In this document: piece by piece, positions 34,269 through 43,951 of the stretch
Layout: every line of letters begins with the position of its first letter
Position numbering within the stretch: the first letter of the stretch is position 1
Assembly (NCBI GenBank): GCA_016720585.1
Contig: JADKKH010000001.1
Span: forward strand, 620,001 to 684,000
Length of the DNA: 64,000 nt
Source of the DNA: Chitinophagaceae bacterium
GTDB lineage: Bacteria; Bacteroidota; Bacteroidia; Chitinophagales; Chitinophagaceae
Direction: 5' to 3'
Notes under the pieces: model-generated
Database searches by the model: none
Seen by the model: only the letters and a program-made list of their open reading frames with translations
Told to the model about the DNA's origin: nothing
Translations under genes and position numbers: made by a program

Positions 34269-35700
34269 TCCACGGTTCTTTCTTCTGCATATACTGATTG
34301 CCTTTCCGGGAGAGGTCAATCACCTGGAACAAGGCATCCCTGAACCAGTAATATTCCAGTGCAGATTGTACTTCAGCTTTGGTGCCTTCAATATCGGCTA
34401 TCATTAATTTATCGTTGTCATCCAGTATGTCGGTATGCAGTCTGGGAACTTTTCCCCCACAGAGTTTATGCATCAGCACAAAAACCCGGTTTACATAATT
34501 GCCGAAAATGGAAACCAGTTCACTGTTAACTGAATCCTGGAAACCTTTCCAGGTAAATTCGCTGTCTTTTGTTTCGGGGGCAATCTGTGTCAGGTAATAA
34601 CGCAGCATATCCACACACTGACCGCCACCATTTTCTTTCTTTACAAAATCTTGGATATAATCCCTCATATCCAGCTTCCAGTTCCGGCTGGTACTCATTT
34701 TATCGCCTTCCAGGTTGAGGAATTCATTGGCCGGAATATTATCGGGTAAAATATTTCCATGCAGCTTCAGCATGATGGGGAAGATGATACAATGGAAAAC
34801 GATATTGTCTTTACCTACGAAATGAACCAGTTTTGTGTCCTTATCTTCCCAATAAGGTTTCCAGTCTTTATTATTATCCAGGGCCCATTGTTTGGTAGCT
34901 GAAATGTATCCTATGGGCGCATCAAACCAAACATATAATACTTTTCCGAGTGCTTCGGGCAATGGTACTTTAACACCCCAGTCCAGATCCCTGGTCACGG
35001 CCCTGGATAATAAACCACCATCGATCCATCCTTTGCATTGGCCAAGAACAGTTGCCCGCCAGTCGTCTTTATGTTCTTTTAATATCCATTCCCGGAGAAA
35101 ATCTTCATGCTTGCCTAAGGGCAGGTACCAATGCGTAGTTTTTTTCTTAATGGGAATTTCTCCGCTTAAAGTACTTACCGGGTCGATCAATTCATCCGGG
35201 CTTAACGTTGTGCCACATTTTTCGCATTGGTCTCCAAAAGCCCGGTCGCTGCCACAGTTGGGACAAATACCTTTGATATACCGGTCTGCTAAAAATGTTT
35301 TTGTTGCTTCATCATAAAACTGTTCCGTTTCTTTTGTTTCCAGTTCGCCGGCATCATGCAGTTTGGTAAAAAATTCCTGTGCTGTTTCATGGTGGAGCAG
35401 GGAACTGGTGCGGTGATAAATATCAAACGAAATAGCCAGGTCAGCGAAATCTTCCTTCATCGCTTCGTGATATTTATCAATGATGGCCTGCGGGGTTGTG
35501 CCTTCCTTCATCGCCTGTATGGGAATGGCCGTACCATGCTCGTCGCTACCGCATACAAAAACGACGTCTCTTTTTTGAGCCCGCAGGTAGCGGACATAAA
35601 TATCAGCCGGAATATAAGCGCCGGCCAGGTGGCCTACATGCTTCAATCCATTGGCATAGGGCAGGGCCGAAGTAATTAAATATCGTTTGGGATCGGTCAT
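34216..35700 (-). CDS. metG: Methionyl-tRNA synthetase, N-terminal catalytic part (truncated by frameshift)
   Basis: The ATG at 35700 (MTDPKRYLITSALPYANG) is preferred over one at 35808, because a good -7 box lies between them. The Rossmann catalytic core is complete: ALPYANGLKHVGHL (HIGH-type), FVCGSDEHGT, the four-Cys zinc insert CPNCGSDRAFGDQCEKCG, KDNIVFH and the KMSTS loop. The reading frame leaves the family at KKEPWIKA and ends 14 codons later in repeat sequence. The remaining anticodon domain and tRNA-binding domain are in another frame downstream. MetRS is essential, so either the break is a sequence error, the two pieces work together, or another metG exists elsewhere. Confidence 0.85.
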   Translation of the reverse strand: MTDPKRYLITSALPYANGLKHVGHLAGAYIPADIYVRYLRAQKRDVVFVCGSDEHGTAIPIQAMKEGTTPQAIIDKYHEAMKEDFADLAISFDIYHRTSSLLHHETAQEFFTKLHDAGELETKETEQFYDEATKTFLADRYIKGICPNCGSDRAFGDQCEKCGTTLSPDELIDPVSTLSGEIPIKKKTTHWYLPLGKHEDFLREWILKEHKDDWRATVLGQCKGWIDGGLLSRAVTRDLDWGVKVPLPEALGKVLYVWFDAPIGYISATKQWALDNNKDWKPYWEDKDTKLVHFVGKDNIVFHCIIFPIMLKLHGNILPDNIPANEFLNLEGDKMSTSRNWKLDMRDYIQDFVKKENGGGQCVDMLRYYLTQIAPETKDSEFTWKGFQDSVNSELVSIFGNYVNRVFVLMHKLCGGKVPRLHTDILDDNDKLMIADIEGTKAEVQSALEYYWFRDALFQVIDLSRKGNQYMQKKEPWIKARLPNPHHKWRRGHR

Positions 35701-35777
35701 ATGTTGCGAGGCGGAGCCGAAGCAATCTCCTGTTTTTTTTTGGTTGCTAACTTTTTTAACACACGGGTTATAGTTTG

Positions 35778-35785
35778 CAAAAATA
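35778..35785 (-). promoter_or_regulatory. Bacteroidota -7 box upstream of metG
   Basis: On the minus strand TATTTTTG matches TAnnTTTG exactly, followed by CAAAC. It lies about 78 bases before the chosen ATG (35700) and downstream of the alternative one at 35808, which argues for the shorter protein. Confidence 0.5.
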
Positions 35786-35848
35786 CCGGAATAGGGGTCA
35801 TTGCCCAAAATGAACGATTTGGGATAACTTTATCTCATAATTGATTTT

Positions 35849-36757
35849 ATGATTAAGATCCCTCCTTATTTACAAAAAGGCGATACCATTGGAATCGTTT
35901 GCCCGGCCGGCTTTATGGAAACAGAAAAAGTGGAGACCTGCATCCGAACCATACAGGATTGGGGTTACGGGGTAAAAATCGGAAATACCGTCGGCGGTAA
36001 TTCGCAAACTTATTTCTCCGGTACCGATGAGGAACGTCTATCCGATTTCCAGCAAATGCTGGATGATGATGAAGTGAAAGCTGTCCTTTGCGGAAGGGGC
36101 GGTTATGGCATGACCAGGATTATTGACCGGGTTGATTTTAAAAAATTTAGAAAGCAACCCAAATGGATCATCGGGTATAGTGATATCACCGTTTTGCATG
36201 CACACTTATATGCCAATTATTATATCTCATCACTACATGCTCCGATGGCCGGTGCTTTTAATGAGGAGGGTTTCAGGAATGAATATGTACTTTCTATAAA
36301 AAATGCCCTGGAAGGAAAGAAAATAAAATATTCTGTTCCGGTGCATGAATTCAACCGGAAAGGGGAAGCCATCGGCGAATTGATCGGTGGCAACCTGGCC
36401 TTACTGGCTCATATTACCGGGACAGATTCAGATATAAAAACAAGAGGCCGGATCTTATTTATTGAAGATGTAGGGGAGTATAGTTATAATATTGACCGTA
36501 TGCTGCAACAACTAAAAAGAAGTGGCAAACTTTCCAAACTGGCAGGGCTTATTGTCGGTGGTTTCACCGATATGAAAGATACAGAACGGCCTTTCGGAAA
36601 ACCGGTATATGAAATTATCCGGGATACCGTTCAGGACTACGATTACCCGGTTTGTTTTGATTTCCCGGTTAGTCATACCGCCCGGAACTATGCCCTTAAG
36701 ATCGGGGTGGGATATAAGTTGAAAATAACCCGAACCAAAGTTTTACTGGAAGAATAA
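35849..36757 (+). CDS. LD-carboxypeptidase (peptidase S66)
   Basis: 302 residues, cytoplasmic, no signal peptide. It matches LdcA, which removes the terminal D-Ala from tetrapeptides during wall recycling. The Ser-Glu-His triad is visible: S111 in IIGYSDIT, Glu in LFIEDVGEYSYNIDRML near residue 210, and His in SHTARNYALKIG near 280. The N-terminal GDTIGIVCPAG and CGRGGYG are family motifs. It is divergent from metG and ends directly against the convergent hydrolase gene with no gap (36757/36758). A weak -7 box (TAACTTTA) lies at 35825. Confidence 0.9.
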   Translation: MIKIPPYLQKGDTIGIVCPAGFMETEKVETCIRTIQDWGYGVKIGNTVGGNSQTYFSGTDEERLSDFQQMLDDDEVKAVLCGRGGYGMTRIIDRVDFKKFRKQPKWIIGYSDITVLHAHLYANYYISSLHAPMAGAFNEEGFRNEYVLSIKNALEGKKIKYSVPVHEFNRKGEAIGELIGGNLALLAHITGTDSDIKTRGRILFIEDVGEYSYNIDRMLQQLKRSGKLSKLAGLIVGGFTDMKDTERPFGKPVYEIIRDTVQDYDYPVCFDFPVSHTARNYALKIGVGYKLKITRTKVLLEE

Positions 36758-37567
36758 TCAACGTTGCAGTACCGAATCCAATTTATGGATCATTTCCTTG
36801 AATTGATAAAGGTTATTATGCCTGCCTCCTTTTATTGTGATGAATTCGTCTTTCTGCTTCAGCAAAGGTTTTAGTCTGCCGGCATTCCCATAAGTGATCA
36901 CCCGGTCTTTGGTGCCGTGAAAAATGGTCACCGGTGCCCTTACATTTTCCAGGTACTGGTGTGTGGGTATTTCATAATGCAGCATCCATCTTACAGGATA
37001 TACCGGGAGATAATGACTGACTACGGAGGGAAAATCATAATAAGGGGTTTCCAGGATCAATCGTTTACAATCCCTGATAGATGCAAGTTGTGCGGCAATA
37101 CCGGTTCCCATGCTCTTACCATATATAATGATACTGTCTGCTGAAAATCGTTTGATGGCAATTTTATAGACCAATAAGGCCCACTCATAAAGTTTCTTCT
37201 CGGATAATTTCCCGGTGCTTTTACCAAATCCGGGGTAGTCGATCATCAATACCTGGTATCCATGCCGGGTAAAATAAGGGATGTATTTTGAATACCAGGA
37301 AATGTTTCTTTTGTTGCCATGAAAATATAAGACCACACCCCGGGTTACTGAATCGGTACTGGAGAAATCCACCAGGTTGATCGTGTCTTTTTTATTAAGG
37401 GGTATGCTAACATCCTGGTGTGGTTCCGGAAAAATAAAACGTTGGCTGCGTGTCAGGGATACCGGATGAAACAAAACCAGATCCTGCAAAAAATAAAGAG
37501 CCATACCTCCCAGTATATAAACAACAGCTATAATCTTTATCCACTTCTTAATTTTTTTCGGGGGCAT
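36758..37567 (-). CDS. Membrane-anchored alpha/beta hydrolase (paralog 1)
   Basis: About 269 residues from the ATG at 37567. An upstream in-frame start (37693) would overlap the previous gene and its terminator, so it is rejected. One N-terminal transmembrane helix (IIAVVYILGGMALYFL) is followed by FHPVSL and the hydrolase fold. The oxyanion region is YFHGNKRN, the nucleophile motif GKSMGTG, Asp in FHGTKDRVI and His in GGRHNNL. It resembles BEM46/YdeN-type hydrolases. It is clearly related to 38907-39695, which lies one gene away. Confidence 0.8.
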   Translation of the reverse strand: MPPKKIKKWIKIIAVVYILGGMALYFLQDLVLFHPVSLTRSQRFIFPEPHQDVSIPLNKKDTINLVDFSSTDSVTRGVVLYFHGNKRNISWYSKYIPYFTRHGYQVLMIDYPGFGKSTGKLSEKKLYEWALLVYKIAIKRFSADSIIIYGKSMGTGIAAQLASIRDCKRLILETPYYDFPSVVSHYLPVYPVRWMLHYEIPTHQYLENVRAPVTIFHGTKDRVITYGNAGRLKPLLKQKDEFITIKGGRHNNLYQFKEMIHKLDSVLQR

Positions 37568-37580
37568 CTGCGCAAAGATG

Positions 37581-37612
37581 AAAAGAAAAAAGGACATGAA
37601 AATCATGTCCTT
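37581..37612 (-). terminator. Terminator after the lipoprotein gene
   Basis: AAGGACATGA-AAA-TCATGTCCTT is a perfect 10-bp stem. On the minus strand it is followed by TTTTTCTTTT. It ends the 37635-38783 transcript just before the next hydrolase start. Confidence 0.75.
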
Positions 37613-37634
37613 GCTCATAGGGGTAAATAACTTA

Positions 37635-38783
37635 TCAGATCCTGTTGAAGTAGTTCCTGATCCGGTTAAGGGCATCCGCACTGATCTGGTCAAGCAAACA
37701 CTTTGTTATTTCGCTTTCCGTAGGTGCAAACTCCCGTCTGCGGTCAATTAGTTGTTTATCACTTTCACTCAGGGCCCGCGCATCTCCGGTGTAAGTGGCA
37801 AATTCTGTACTCCAGTCATGATGGCCATTTACCAGATCACTCCATAACCAACGGTCCTGGTTATCTTTCACATGCACTTCTAAACGGGCATCAGAGTTCA
37901 GGGTTCTTCTTGTTGTAATGATATCGGCAAACACTTTGGCATATTCCCTGACCACGGAGTCGGGTTTGTAAACAATTTCTTTCACGACAATCTCTTTTGA
38001 TACGGTTCTGGATGTACGATAATCACGATAACGACCCATGTTGAAACTTGCCAGTCGCATATCCACTACCTGGTCCGTTCTTATCTGCTGGCTTCTGGCA
38101 TCCCAGGCCGAGTAAAATTTTACAAACTCATTACCCGTATTATACTGAAGACTGCGGATCAACTGGTCATCAAAATTATTTCCACCAACGGAATAGGAAC
38201 TATATACAAAACCGCCTTGTTGCTGCATAGGCAGAATCACGACATTGGTCACTGCATACTCGTAAGACTCATTCAGTTTTTGAAGGGCGTCCCGGTTGCC
38301 GGGTTTGAATCGTAAGGCTGCCTGGAATTCGCGGTAAGCATTACGGTAACTCTGTTTATCATAACGCTGCATAAATGAAAGGCCCCGGTCATACCGGACA
38401 TCACCGGCTTTTTCGCTGTAGGTAACCAGGTAACCGGAATAGTCAAGTGGCTTTACCAACTCATAAACTGAGGGTACGCGGTAAATGGCCTCATACATCC
38501 GCTGCAGGGATACATATTCTGCATACATCCATTCCCATTTTAGTTCATTACTGCTTTCTGCATGATTGCGGATACGGCTTTCATGATCGTTGACTGCGTA
38601 GCGGTAAGAGCTCTGGATTATGTCCAGCAGTTTAACATCACCGGGATCTTTCTGTAATTTTTTAGCCGCCAGTTCTACGGCTTCATCGTAGTTCCCCTTT
38701 TCATAAAGTTTACTGGCTGTTTTACAGGAGAAAGCAGAAAAAATGATCGCGGCAAAAAGTAAGATGTAGAGTTTTGATTTCAT
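37635..38783 (-). CDS. TPR-like lipoprotein of unknown function
   Basis: 382 residues from the ATG at 38783. The signal peptide ends in the lipobox FSAFSC followed by KTASKLYEKGNYDEAVELAAKKL, a TPR motif. A second TPR-like segment is at YRNAYREFQAALRFKPGNRDAL. The rest (VVILPMQQQGGFVYSSYSVG; VVDMRLASFNMGRYRDYR) is beta-rich and not a family I can name. The stop and terminator set it apart from the hydrolase gene downstream. Lipoproteins that combine TPRs with this tail are typical of Bacteroidota, and export to the outer membrane is likely. Confidence 0.65.
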   Translation of the reverse strand: MKSKLYILLFAAIIFSAFSCKTASKLYEKGNYDEAVELAAKKLQKDPGDVKLLDIIQSSYRYAVNDHESRIRNHAESSNELKWEWMYAEYVSLQRMYEAIYRVPSVYELVKPLDYSGYLVTYSEKAGDVRYDRGLSFMQRYDKQSYRNAYREFQAALRFKPGNRDALQKLNESYEYAVTNVVILPMQQQGGFVYSSYSVGGNNFDDQLIRSLQYNTGNEFVKFYSAWDARSQQIRTDQVVDMRLASFNMGRYRDYRTSRTVSKEIVVKEIVYKPDSVVREYAKVFADIITTRRTLNSDARLEVHVKDNQDRWLWSDLVNGHHDWSTEFATYTGDARALSESDKQLIDRRREFAPTESEITKCLLDQISADALNRIRNYFNRI

Positions 38784-38906
38784 AAATGCCTCCTTTTTGA
38801 ATATGAGATTCAAATAATAGTCCATTGTAACAATGGAGGAGATCAATTAGAGAATCATTAACAGTTGTTGCATACACTGTTTCTCATTCAACAAAATGGC
38901 GGGGGG

Positions 38907-39695
38907 TCATTCTTTCAGGATATCCCTGATAAAGTTGTGATATTCATCGTAAGAAGGCAGGTTATTGTGTCCGCCGCCATGTATCCGTATCAGGGTGATC
39001 AACCGGGGATTGATCTTTTGCAAAGACTCGCTGTGCCGGATGGGGATAAGCCGGTCTTTGGTGCCATGAATAATGTAGGTATGACATTTTACTTTCGGTA
39101 TCCAGAGATCGGTGCGCAAATGAAAACGAAGAACGATCCGGACCGGAAGGATTGGCAGGAATCGTTCAATAACCCGTAAAAAATTAAAGTAGGGTGCATC
39201 CAGGATAAGATAACGGGGACTGTTATCGCAGGCCAGTTTGGTTGCAAAACCACTACCCATGCTCCGGCCATAAACGATCAGGTGATTTTCTCCATATTCA
39301 TCCCTCATTTTATTATAAATAAACTGCATGTCGTTCAGCATGTCTTTTTCACCCCGTTTGCCGGTGCTTTTGCCAAAACCCCGGTAATCCAGCAGGACCA
39401 CATCATAATCATACCGGTAAAAATCTTTGGCATAGCGGGCCCATCCTTTTATGCTGCGGGTGTTGCCATGAAAGTATAAAATCAGTCCTTTTGGTTTTTC
39501 CCGGTGGAAATGCAACCCATTGATACGCACGCCCGGTTCGATGTCGAAGAAGTATTCTTTGAAAGGGGCGTCATAGCTAAACTGGAAATCCTGTTTTAAT
39601 TTCTCAGGTTTAAAAATGAGTTTTTCCTGCAGGAAATAGGCCAGAATGGAAAGGAGCGCAATCCCGGCAATTATATACCAGATGAAAATGGGCAA
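38907..39695 (-). CDS. Membrane-anchored alpha/beta hydrolase (paralog 2)
   Basis: 262 residues: an N-terminal transmembrane helix (IWYIIAGIALLSILAYF), then FLQEKLIFKPEKL and the hydrolase fold. Motifs are YFHGNTRS, LDYRGFGKSTG, the nucleophile GRSMGSG, Asp in HGTKDRLIP and His in GGGHNNLPS. Identity with the other hydrolase (36758-37567) is obvious in all these motifs. The two flank the TPR lipoprotein and probably come from a local duplication. Substrate unknown. Confidence 0.8.
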   Translation of the reverse strand: MPIFIWYIIAGIALLSILAYFLQEKLIFKPEKLKQDFQFSYDAPFKEYFFDIEPGVRINGLHFHREKPKGLILYFHGNTRSIKGWARYAKDFYRYDYDVVLLDYRGFGKSTGKRGEKDMLNDMQFIYNKMRDEYGENHLIVYGRSMGSGFATKLACDNSPRYLILDAPYFNFLRVIERFLPILPVRIVLRFHLRTDLWIPKVKCHTYIIHGTKDRLIPIRHSESLQKINPRLITLIRIHGGGHNNLPSYDEYHNFIRDILKE

Positions 39696-39785
39696 AACAA
39701 TTATTAGTTTATGGTTTAAAGTTCACAGACAGCCACTCCGAAAATTAGTTCTTTATGGACAATCAGCCATAAACATGTACTTTCT

Positions 39786-41744
39786 TTATTCTTCAAGTCT
39801 CCTGAGCGGAAGACGGGTTACTTCACCGATAACGAGCGGAAATTTTTCGACAGTAACATTGCTTTGGTCAAGACTGAATCCTTTTTCTTCCGAAAGACTG
39901 ATTTGTTTGAGCCAGAAGTAAAATTTCATGATTAATCTTTCAAAGAAAGGGAGTTCATTATCCTGGCTCAGGTATTTTTCCATTACAATGAACTGGAAAT
40001 CGCCCGTGGATTTGTTTCTTTCTATTGTTTCGTACTTGGTTGAAATATTAATCTCTCTTTTTACAGCCAGGTCTTCCACTACCTGCTGAAATAACAGGTT
40101 GATACGGGGTTGTCTCCGGAAGCCCAGTTTAAAATCAACACGGATAATATCATTAGGTATGATATGTTCAACCCTGTAATCACAGGTGTAAGGATCATCC
40201 AGTGTATCAACATGAACCAACCAGTATATATCAGCCCTTTTTGGTTTTTTGCTCAGTATAGAATAAATGACCTTATGCTCTACTTCTTTGGGATTATCGG
40301 CGCTGGTGAGATAAACAAGATGTGTAGCATATTTGGGTATTGATTTATCGCTGCTTAACTCCTGTATTTTGGGTATATAATGATCAAGCCGGACAAATTC
40401 AACGTAGCGGTTCTTGATTTTCCGGGCCCTGAACCAGGCATACATAATCAGGAATAATAAACCGCCGACGATCAGCGCAACAAAGCCACCATGGGGGAAT
40501 TTTTTTAAGTTGGCAACCAGGAATGCACCTTCAATGCAGAAATAAACAATAAGGTAGAGATAAATGTAAACTGATCTGACTCTTTTTAACACCAGGTAAT
40601 TAGCAAAGAGAATAGAAGTGGCTATCATGCAAAGTGTAATGGCTAATCCATAAGCTGCCTCCATTTGCTTCGATTCCCGGAAATAAAGTACAATACCCAC
40701 ACATCCTAAAAACAACAACCTGTTGACCGCCGGAATATATAACTGACCTTTTTCTTCTGTAGGATATCTGATCCCCACTTTTGGCCAGAGATTGAGGCGC
40801 ATAGCTTCACCCACTAAGGTAAACGATCCGGAAATCAGGGCCTGGCTGGCAATAATGGCTGCGCCGGTTGCAATGATAATTCCTGCCATCCGAAACCAAT
40901 GAGGCATAATGCTGTAAAATGGGTTCATTAAAGTGGTATCAAATGGTTGTCCATTGTAATTCGCCAGCAGCCAGGCACCCTGGCCAACATAGTTGAGAAT
41001 AAGACAGGTTTTGACAAAAATCCAGGATATCCGGATATTACCTTTTCCGCAGTGGCCCAGATCACTGTATAATGCTTCTGCTCCTGTAGTACATAAAAAT
41101 ACGGCACCTAATATCCAGAAACCATGCGGGTAATTGGTCAGCAGTTCAATTGCATAATATGGATTAAGGGCTTTGAAAATATGCAGATCATCAAAAAAAT
41201 GCAGCATACCCATCGCCGCAAGCATTAAAAACCAAACCGTCATTACAGGGCCAAAAAATTTTCCGAGGGAACCCGTTCCGAATTGTTGCAGGGTGAATAA
41301 CAGGGTAATAATTCCCAGAACGATATATACAATAGTCCAGCTATGTATATGGCTCAGGGATGGAATTTGTTTTAATCCTTCAATGGCAGAAGTAATAGTA
41401 ACAGGTGGTGTAATCATTCCATCAGCAATAAGCGCTGCACCTCCCAGCATCGCTGCTACGACCAGCCATTTTTTTCTCCTGCGCACCAGGGCAAATAATG
41501 AAAAAATACCTCCCTCACCTTTGTTATCGGCCTTCAGCGTCAGTAATACGTATTTAATGGTTGTCTGAATGGTAAGCGTCCAGATAATACAGGAAAGGCT
41601 GCCAATAATTAATTGTTCCGTGATAATTTTTGTTCCGATAATGGCATTGAATACATAAAGGGGGGAAGTTCCTATATCTCCGAAGATGATGCCGAGTGCA
41701 ATTAATAATCCTAACGGTGTAACTTTTTTGGTATTAACAGACAT
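39786..41744 (-). CDS. kup: KUP-type low-affinity potassium transporter (copy 1)
   Basis: 652 residues. About 12 membrane helices fill residues 1-430, starting LGLLIALGIIFGDIGTSPLYVFNAI, the KUP signature. Motifs AALIADGMITPPVTITSAIEGL and TGAEALYSDLGHCG follow. The cytoplasmic C-terminal 220 residues include THLVYLTSADNPKEVEHKV and KYLSQDNELPFFERL, where regulation is thought to occur. It takes up K+ (with H+). It lies downstream of a second KUP gene (41852-43951) and both are on the same strand with a 107-base gap. Confidence 0.92.
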   Translation of the reverse strand: MSVNTKKVTPLGLLIALGIIFGDIGTSPLYVFNAIIGTKIITEQLIIGSLSCIIWTLTIQTTIKYVLLTLKADNKGEGGIFSLFALVRRRKKWLVVAAMLGGAALIADGMITPPVTITSAIEGLKQIPSLSHIHSWTIVYIVLGIITLLFTLQQFGTGSLGKFFGPVMTVWFLMLAAMGMLHFFDDLHIFKALNPYYAIELLTNYPHGFWILGAVFLCTTGAEALYSDLGHCGKGNIRISWIFVKTCLILNYVGQGAWLLANYNGQPFDTTLMNPFYSIMPHWFRMAGIIIATGAAIIASQALISGSFTLVGEAMRLNLWPKVGIRYPTEEKGQLYIPAVNRLLFLGCVGIVLYFRESKQMEAAYGLAITLCMIATSILFANYLVLKRVRSVYIYLYLIVYFCIEGAFLVANLKKFPHGGFVALIVGGLLFLIMYAWFRARKIKNRYVEFVRLDHYIPKIQELSSDKSIPKYATHLVYLTSADNPKEVEHKVIYSILSKKPKRADIYWLVHVDTLDDPYTCDYRVEHIIPNDIIRVDFKLGFRRQPRINLLFQQVVEDLAVKREINISTKYETIERNKSTGDFQFIVMEKYLSQDNELPFFERLIMKFYFWLKQISLSEEKGFSLDQSNVTVEKFPLVIGEVTRLPLRRLEE

Positions 41745-41851
41745 AAATGCGGCCCGGAGCAGATTTCATTTTGACGGGCTTTAGTAAAAAAGAATACAAA
41801 TTTATAGTCGGCATCCGGAAAATCGAAATTTGTTTTGCCATTTTCTTTCGT

Positions 41852-43951
41852 TTATTCTTCCGTGATTATCCGTTTTAATTTCAGATTTGTTACCGGGGCA
41901 ACAATCAGCGGAAATTTTTCTACTGTTACATTGGCAAGGTCAAGACCAAAACCTTTTTCTTCTGAAAGGCTGTGGTCTTTGAGCCAAAAATGGAGTTTCA
42001 TGATCACTCTTTCCATAAAAGGAAGCTCATTATCCTGGCTCAGGTATTTTTCCATTACCATAAACTGGAAGTCACCAACGGTATTGCTGCTGGCCAGGCT
42101 TTCATAACGGCTGATGATATTCACTTCTTTATTAGCTACCAGATCTTCTACAACTTTCCGGAACATCAGGTTGATCCGTGGTTCCATCCGGAATCCTAAT
42201 CTGAAATCAACCCGGATGATATCATTGGGAATTATATGTTCCACCTTGTATTCGCAGGTGTAGGGATCATCAACCGTATCCACATGTACAAACCAGTAAA
42301 TATCGGCCCGCTTTGGTTTTTTGTTCAGGATAGAATAAATGATTTTATGCTCGATCTCTTTGGGGTTATTGGCACTGGTCAGGTATACCAGGTGCGTCGC
42401 ATATTTCGGAACGGACTTATCATTGCTCAATTCCTGGATCTTCGGAACATAATGTTCCATTCGTACAAACTCCACATACCGGTTCTTGATCTTTCTTGCC
42501 CGGTACCAGATATACATGATGAGGAACATCAGCATACCTATTATTAAAGTAATATAACCGCCATGGACAAACTTAACCATCAGCGCGATCAGAAATCCTG
42601 TTTCAACAACCAGATAGAGCCCGAGGAAAATATAAATCCATATGGATTTTACCCGGTTGAGGACAAGATAGTTTGAAAAAAGTATCGTGGTCATCAGCAT
42701 CGTTACAATAATAGCTAAACCATAAGCCGCTTCCATGTTGGATGATTTGCGGAAGTACAGAATAACCCCTGCGCATCCCAGAAACATGATCAGACTTATT
42801 GCTGGAATAAATAGCTGACCTTTTGCCTCCGAGGGATACCGGATTTTTAATTTTGGCCAGAGGTTTAAACGCATCGCTTCACTGATAAGTGTAAAGGCGC
42901 CAGATACCATGGCCTGGCTGGCAATTATGGCAGCAGTGGTTGCTATTATAACACCTGGGATGATGAACCATTGTGGCATCAGATCATAAAAGGCATTAAT
43001 GCTTAATGAGCTTTTTACTTCATCCGTAATCCGGAGACCATTTCTATGGGCAAGTAAAAATGCTCCCTGACCGAAATAATGTATGACCAGGCAGGTTTTT
43101 ACATAAATCCAGGAGTTACGGATATTATCACGGCCGCAATGCCCCAGGTCACTATAGAGTGCCTCCGCACCGGTAGTACAAAGAAATACAGCGCCCAATA
43201 ACCAAAAACCACCTGGATAATTTTTAAGAAAGTTGACAGCATAATAAGGGTTAAGCGCCTTGAAAATGGCTAAATCATCAAAAACATGTATTAACCCCAA
43301 CACCAGCAGCATGGTAAACCAAAGAAACATGATCGGTCCAAACAAACTGCCAATTGAAGCAGTGCCGAACTGTTGCATAAAGAAAAAAAGAGCCAGGATG
43401 CTTAATACAATTATGACCACTGTATTGCTTCCATCTTCTATTCCCAGCGAAGGCAATTCTTTCAATCCTTCAATCGCAGACGTAATGGATATGGGTGGTG
43501 TAATGATACCATCCGCAAGCAGAGAAGCACCTCCGATCATGGCGGGGATAACAAGCCATTTTCTTCTGCGTCTCACCAGCGCAAAAAGTGCAAAGGTTCC
43601 GCCTTCACCTTTGTTATCGGCCCGTAAGACCAATATTACATATTTGATCGTGGTCTGTAAGGTAAGTGTCCAGATTATGCAGGATAGACTTCCAAGAATC
43701 AGGTCTTCACTGATTGTTCTTCCCCCGATTATTGCATTAAAAACATAAAGCGGCGAAGTTCCGATGTCACCGTAAATAATTCCCAGGGCAATAAGTAATC
43801 CTGCAGCGGTGACTCTATTAGTCGGTATTCTCACTTTGTTGGCTTGATGTTTGGGTCCAGGCTTGCCCGCCAGAGTCTTAATTTTAATATAGACGGAGGC
43901 GGGTACAGATTGTTTATTTCTGCTTTTGGTTGCCTGCAAAGGTATAAGCAA
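41852..43951 (-). CDS. kup: KUP-type potassium transporter (copy 2)
   Basis: 699 residues. The membrane core begins AAGLLIALGIIYGDIGTSPLY and is highly similar to the neighbouring copy throughout, including TGAEALYSDLGHCG and the tail THLVYLTSANNPKEIEHKI. The N-terminal 40 residues (MLIPLQATKSRNKQSV...) do not belong to the family and include a segment from a GCCCGCC ... GGCGGG repeat-like stretch (43865-43905). A GTG at NKVRIPTNR would give a shorter product. The pair is a tandem duplication; it could give different affinity or regulation. Confidence 0.9.
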   Translation of the reverse strand: MLIPLQATKSRNKQSVPASVYIKIKTLAGKPGPKHQANKVRIPTNRVTAAGLLIALGIIYGDIGTSPLYVFNAIIGGRTISEDLILGSLSCIIWTLTLQTTIKYVILVLRADNKGEGGTFALFALVRRRRKWLVIPAMIGGASLLADGIITPPISITSAIEGLKELPSLGIEDGSNTVVIIVLSILALFFFMQQFGTASIGSLFGPIMFLWFTMLLVLGLIHVFDDLAIFKALNPYYAVNFLKNYPGGFWLLGAVFLCTTGAEALYSDLGHCGRDNIRNSWIYVKTCLVIHYFGQGAFLLAHRNGLRITDEVKSSLSINAFYDLMPQWFIIPGVIIATTAAIIASQAMVSGAFTLISEAMRLNLWPKLKIRYPSEAKGQLFIPAISLIMFLGCAGVILYFRKSSNMEAAYGLAIIVTMLMTTILFSNYLVLNRVKSIWIYIFLGLYLVVETGFLIALMVKFVHGGYITLIIGMLMFLIMYIWYRARKIKNRYVEFVRMEHYVPKIQELSNDKSVPKYATHLVYLTSANNPKEIEHKIIYSILNKKPKRADIYWFVHVDTVDDPYTCEYKVEHIIPNDIIRVDFRLGFRMEPRINLMFRKVVEDLVANKEVNIISRYESLASSNTVGDFQFMVMEKYLSQDNELPFMERVIMKLHFWLKDHSLSEEKGFGLDLANVTVEKFPLIVAPVTNLKLKRIITEE

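Noticed and set aside
34204..34270. Programmed ribosomal frameshift in metG
   Set aside because: No slippery heptamer or stimulatory structure was recognised, and the junction sequence is repeat DNA. Read errors or a real break are simpler.
35701..35808. Upstream metG start at 35808
   Set aside because: The extension lies over a -7 box and does not resemble the family.
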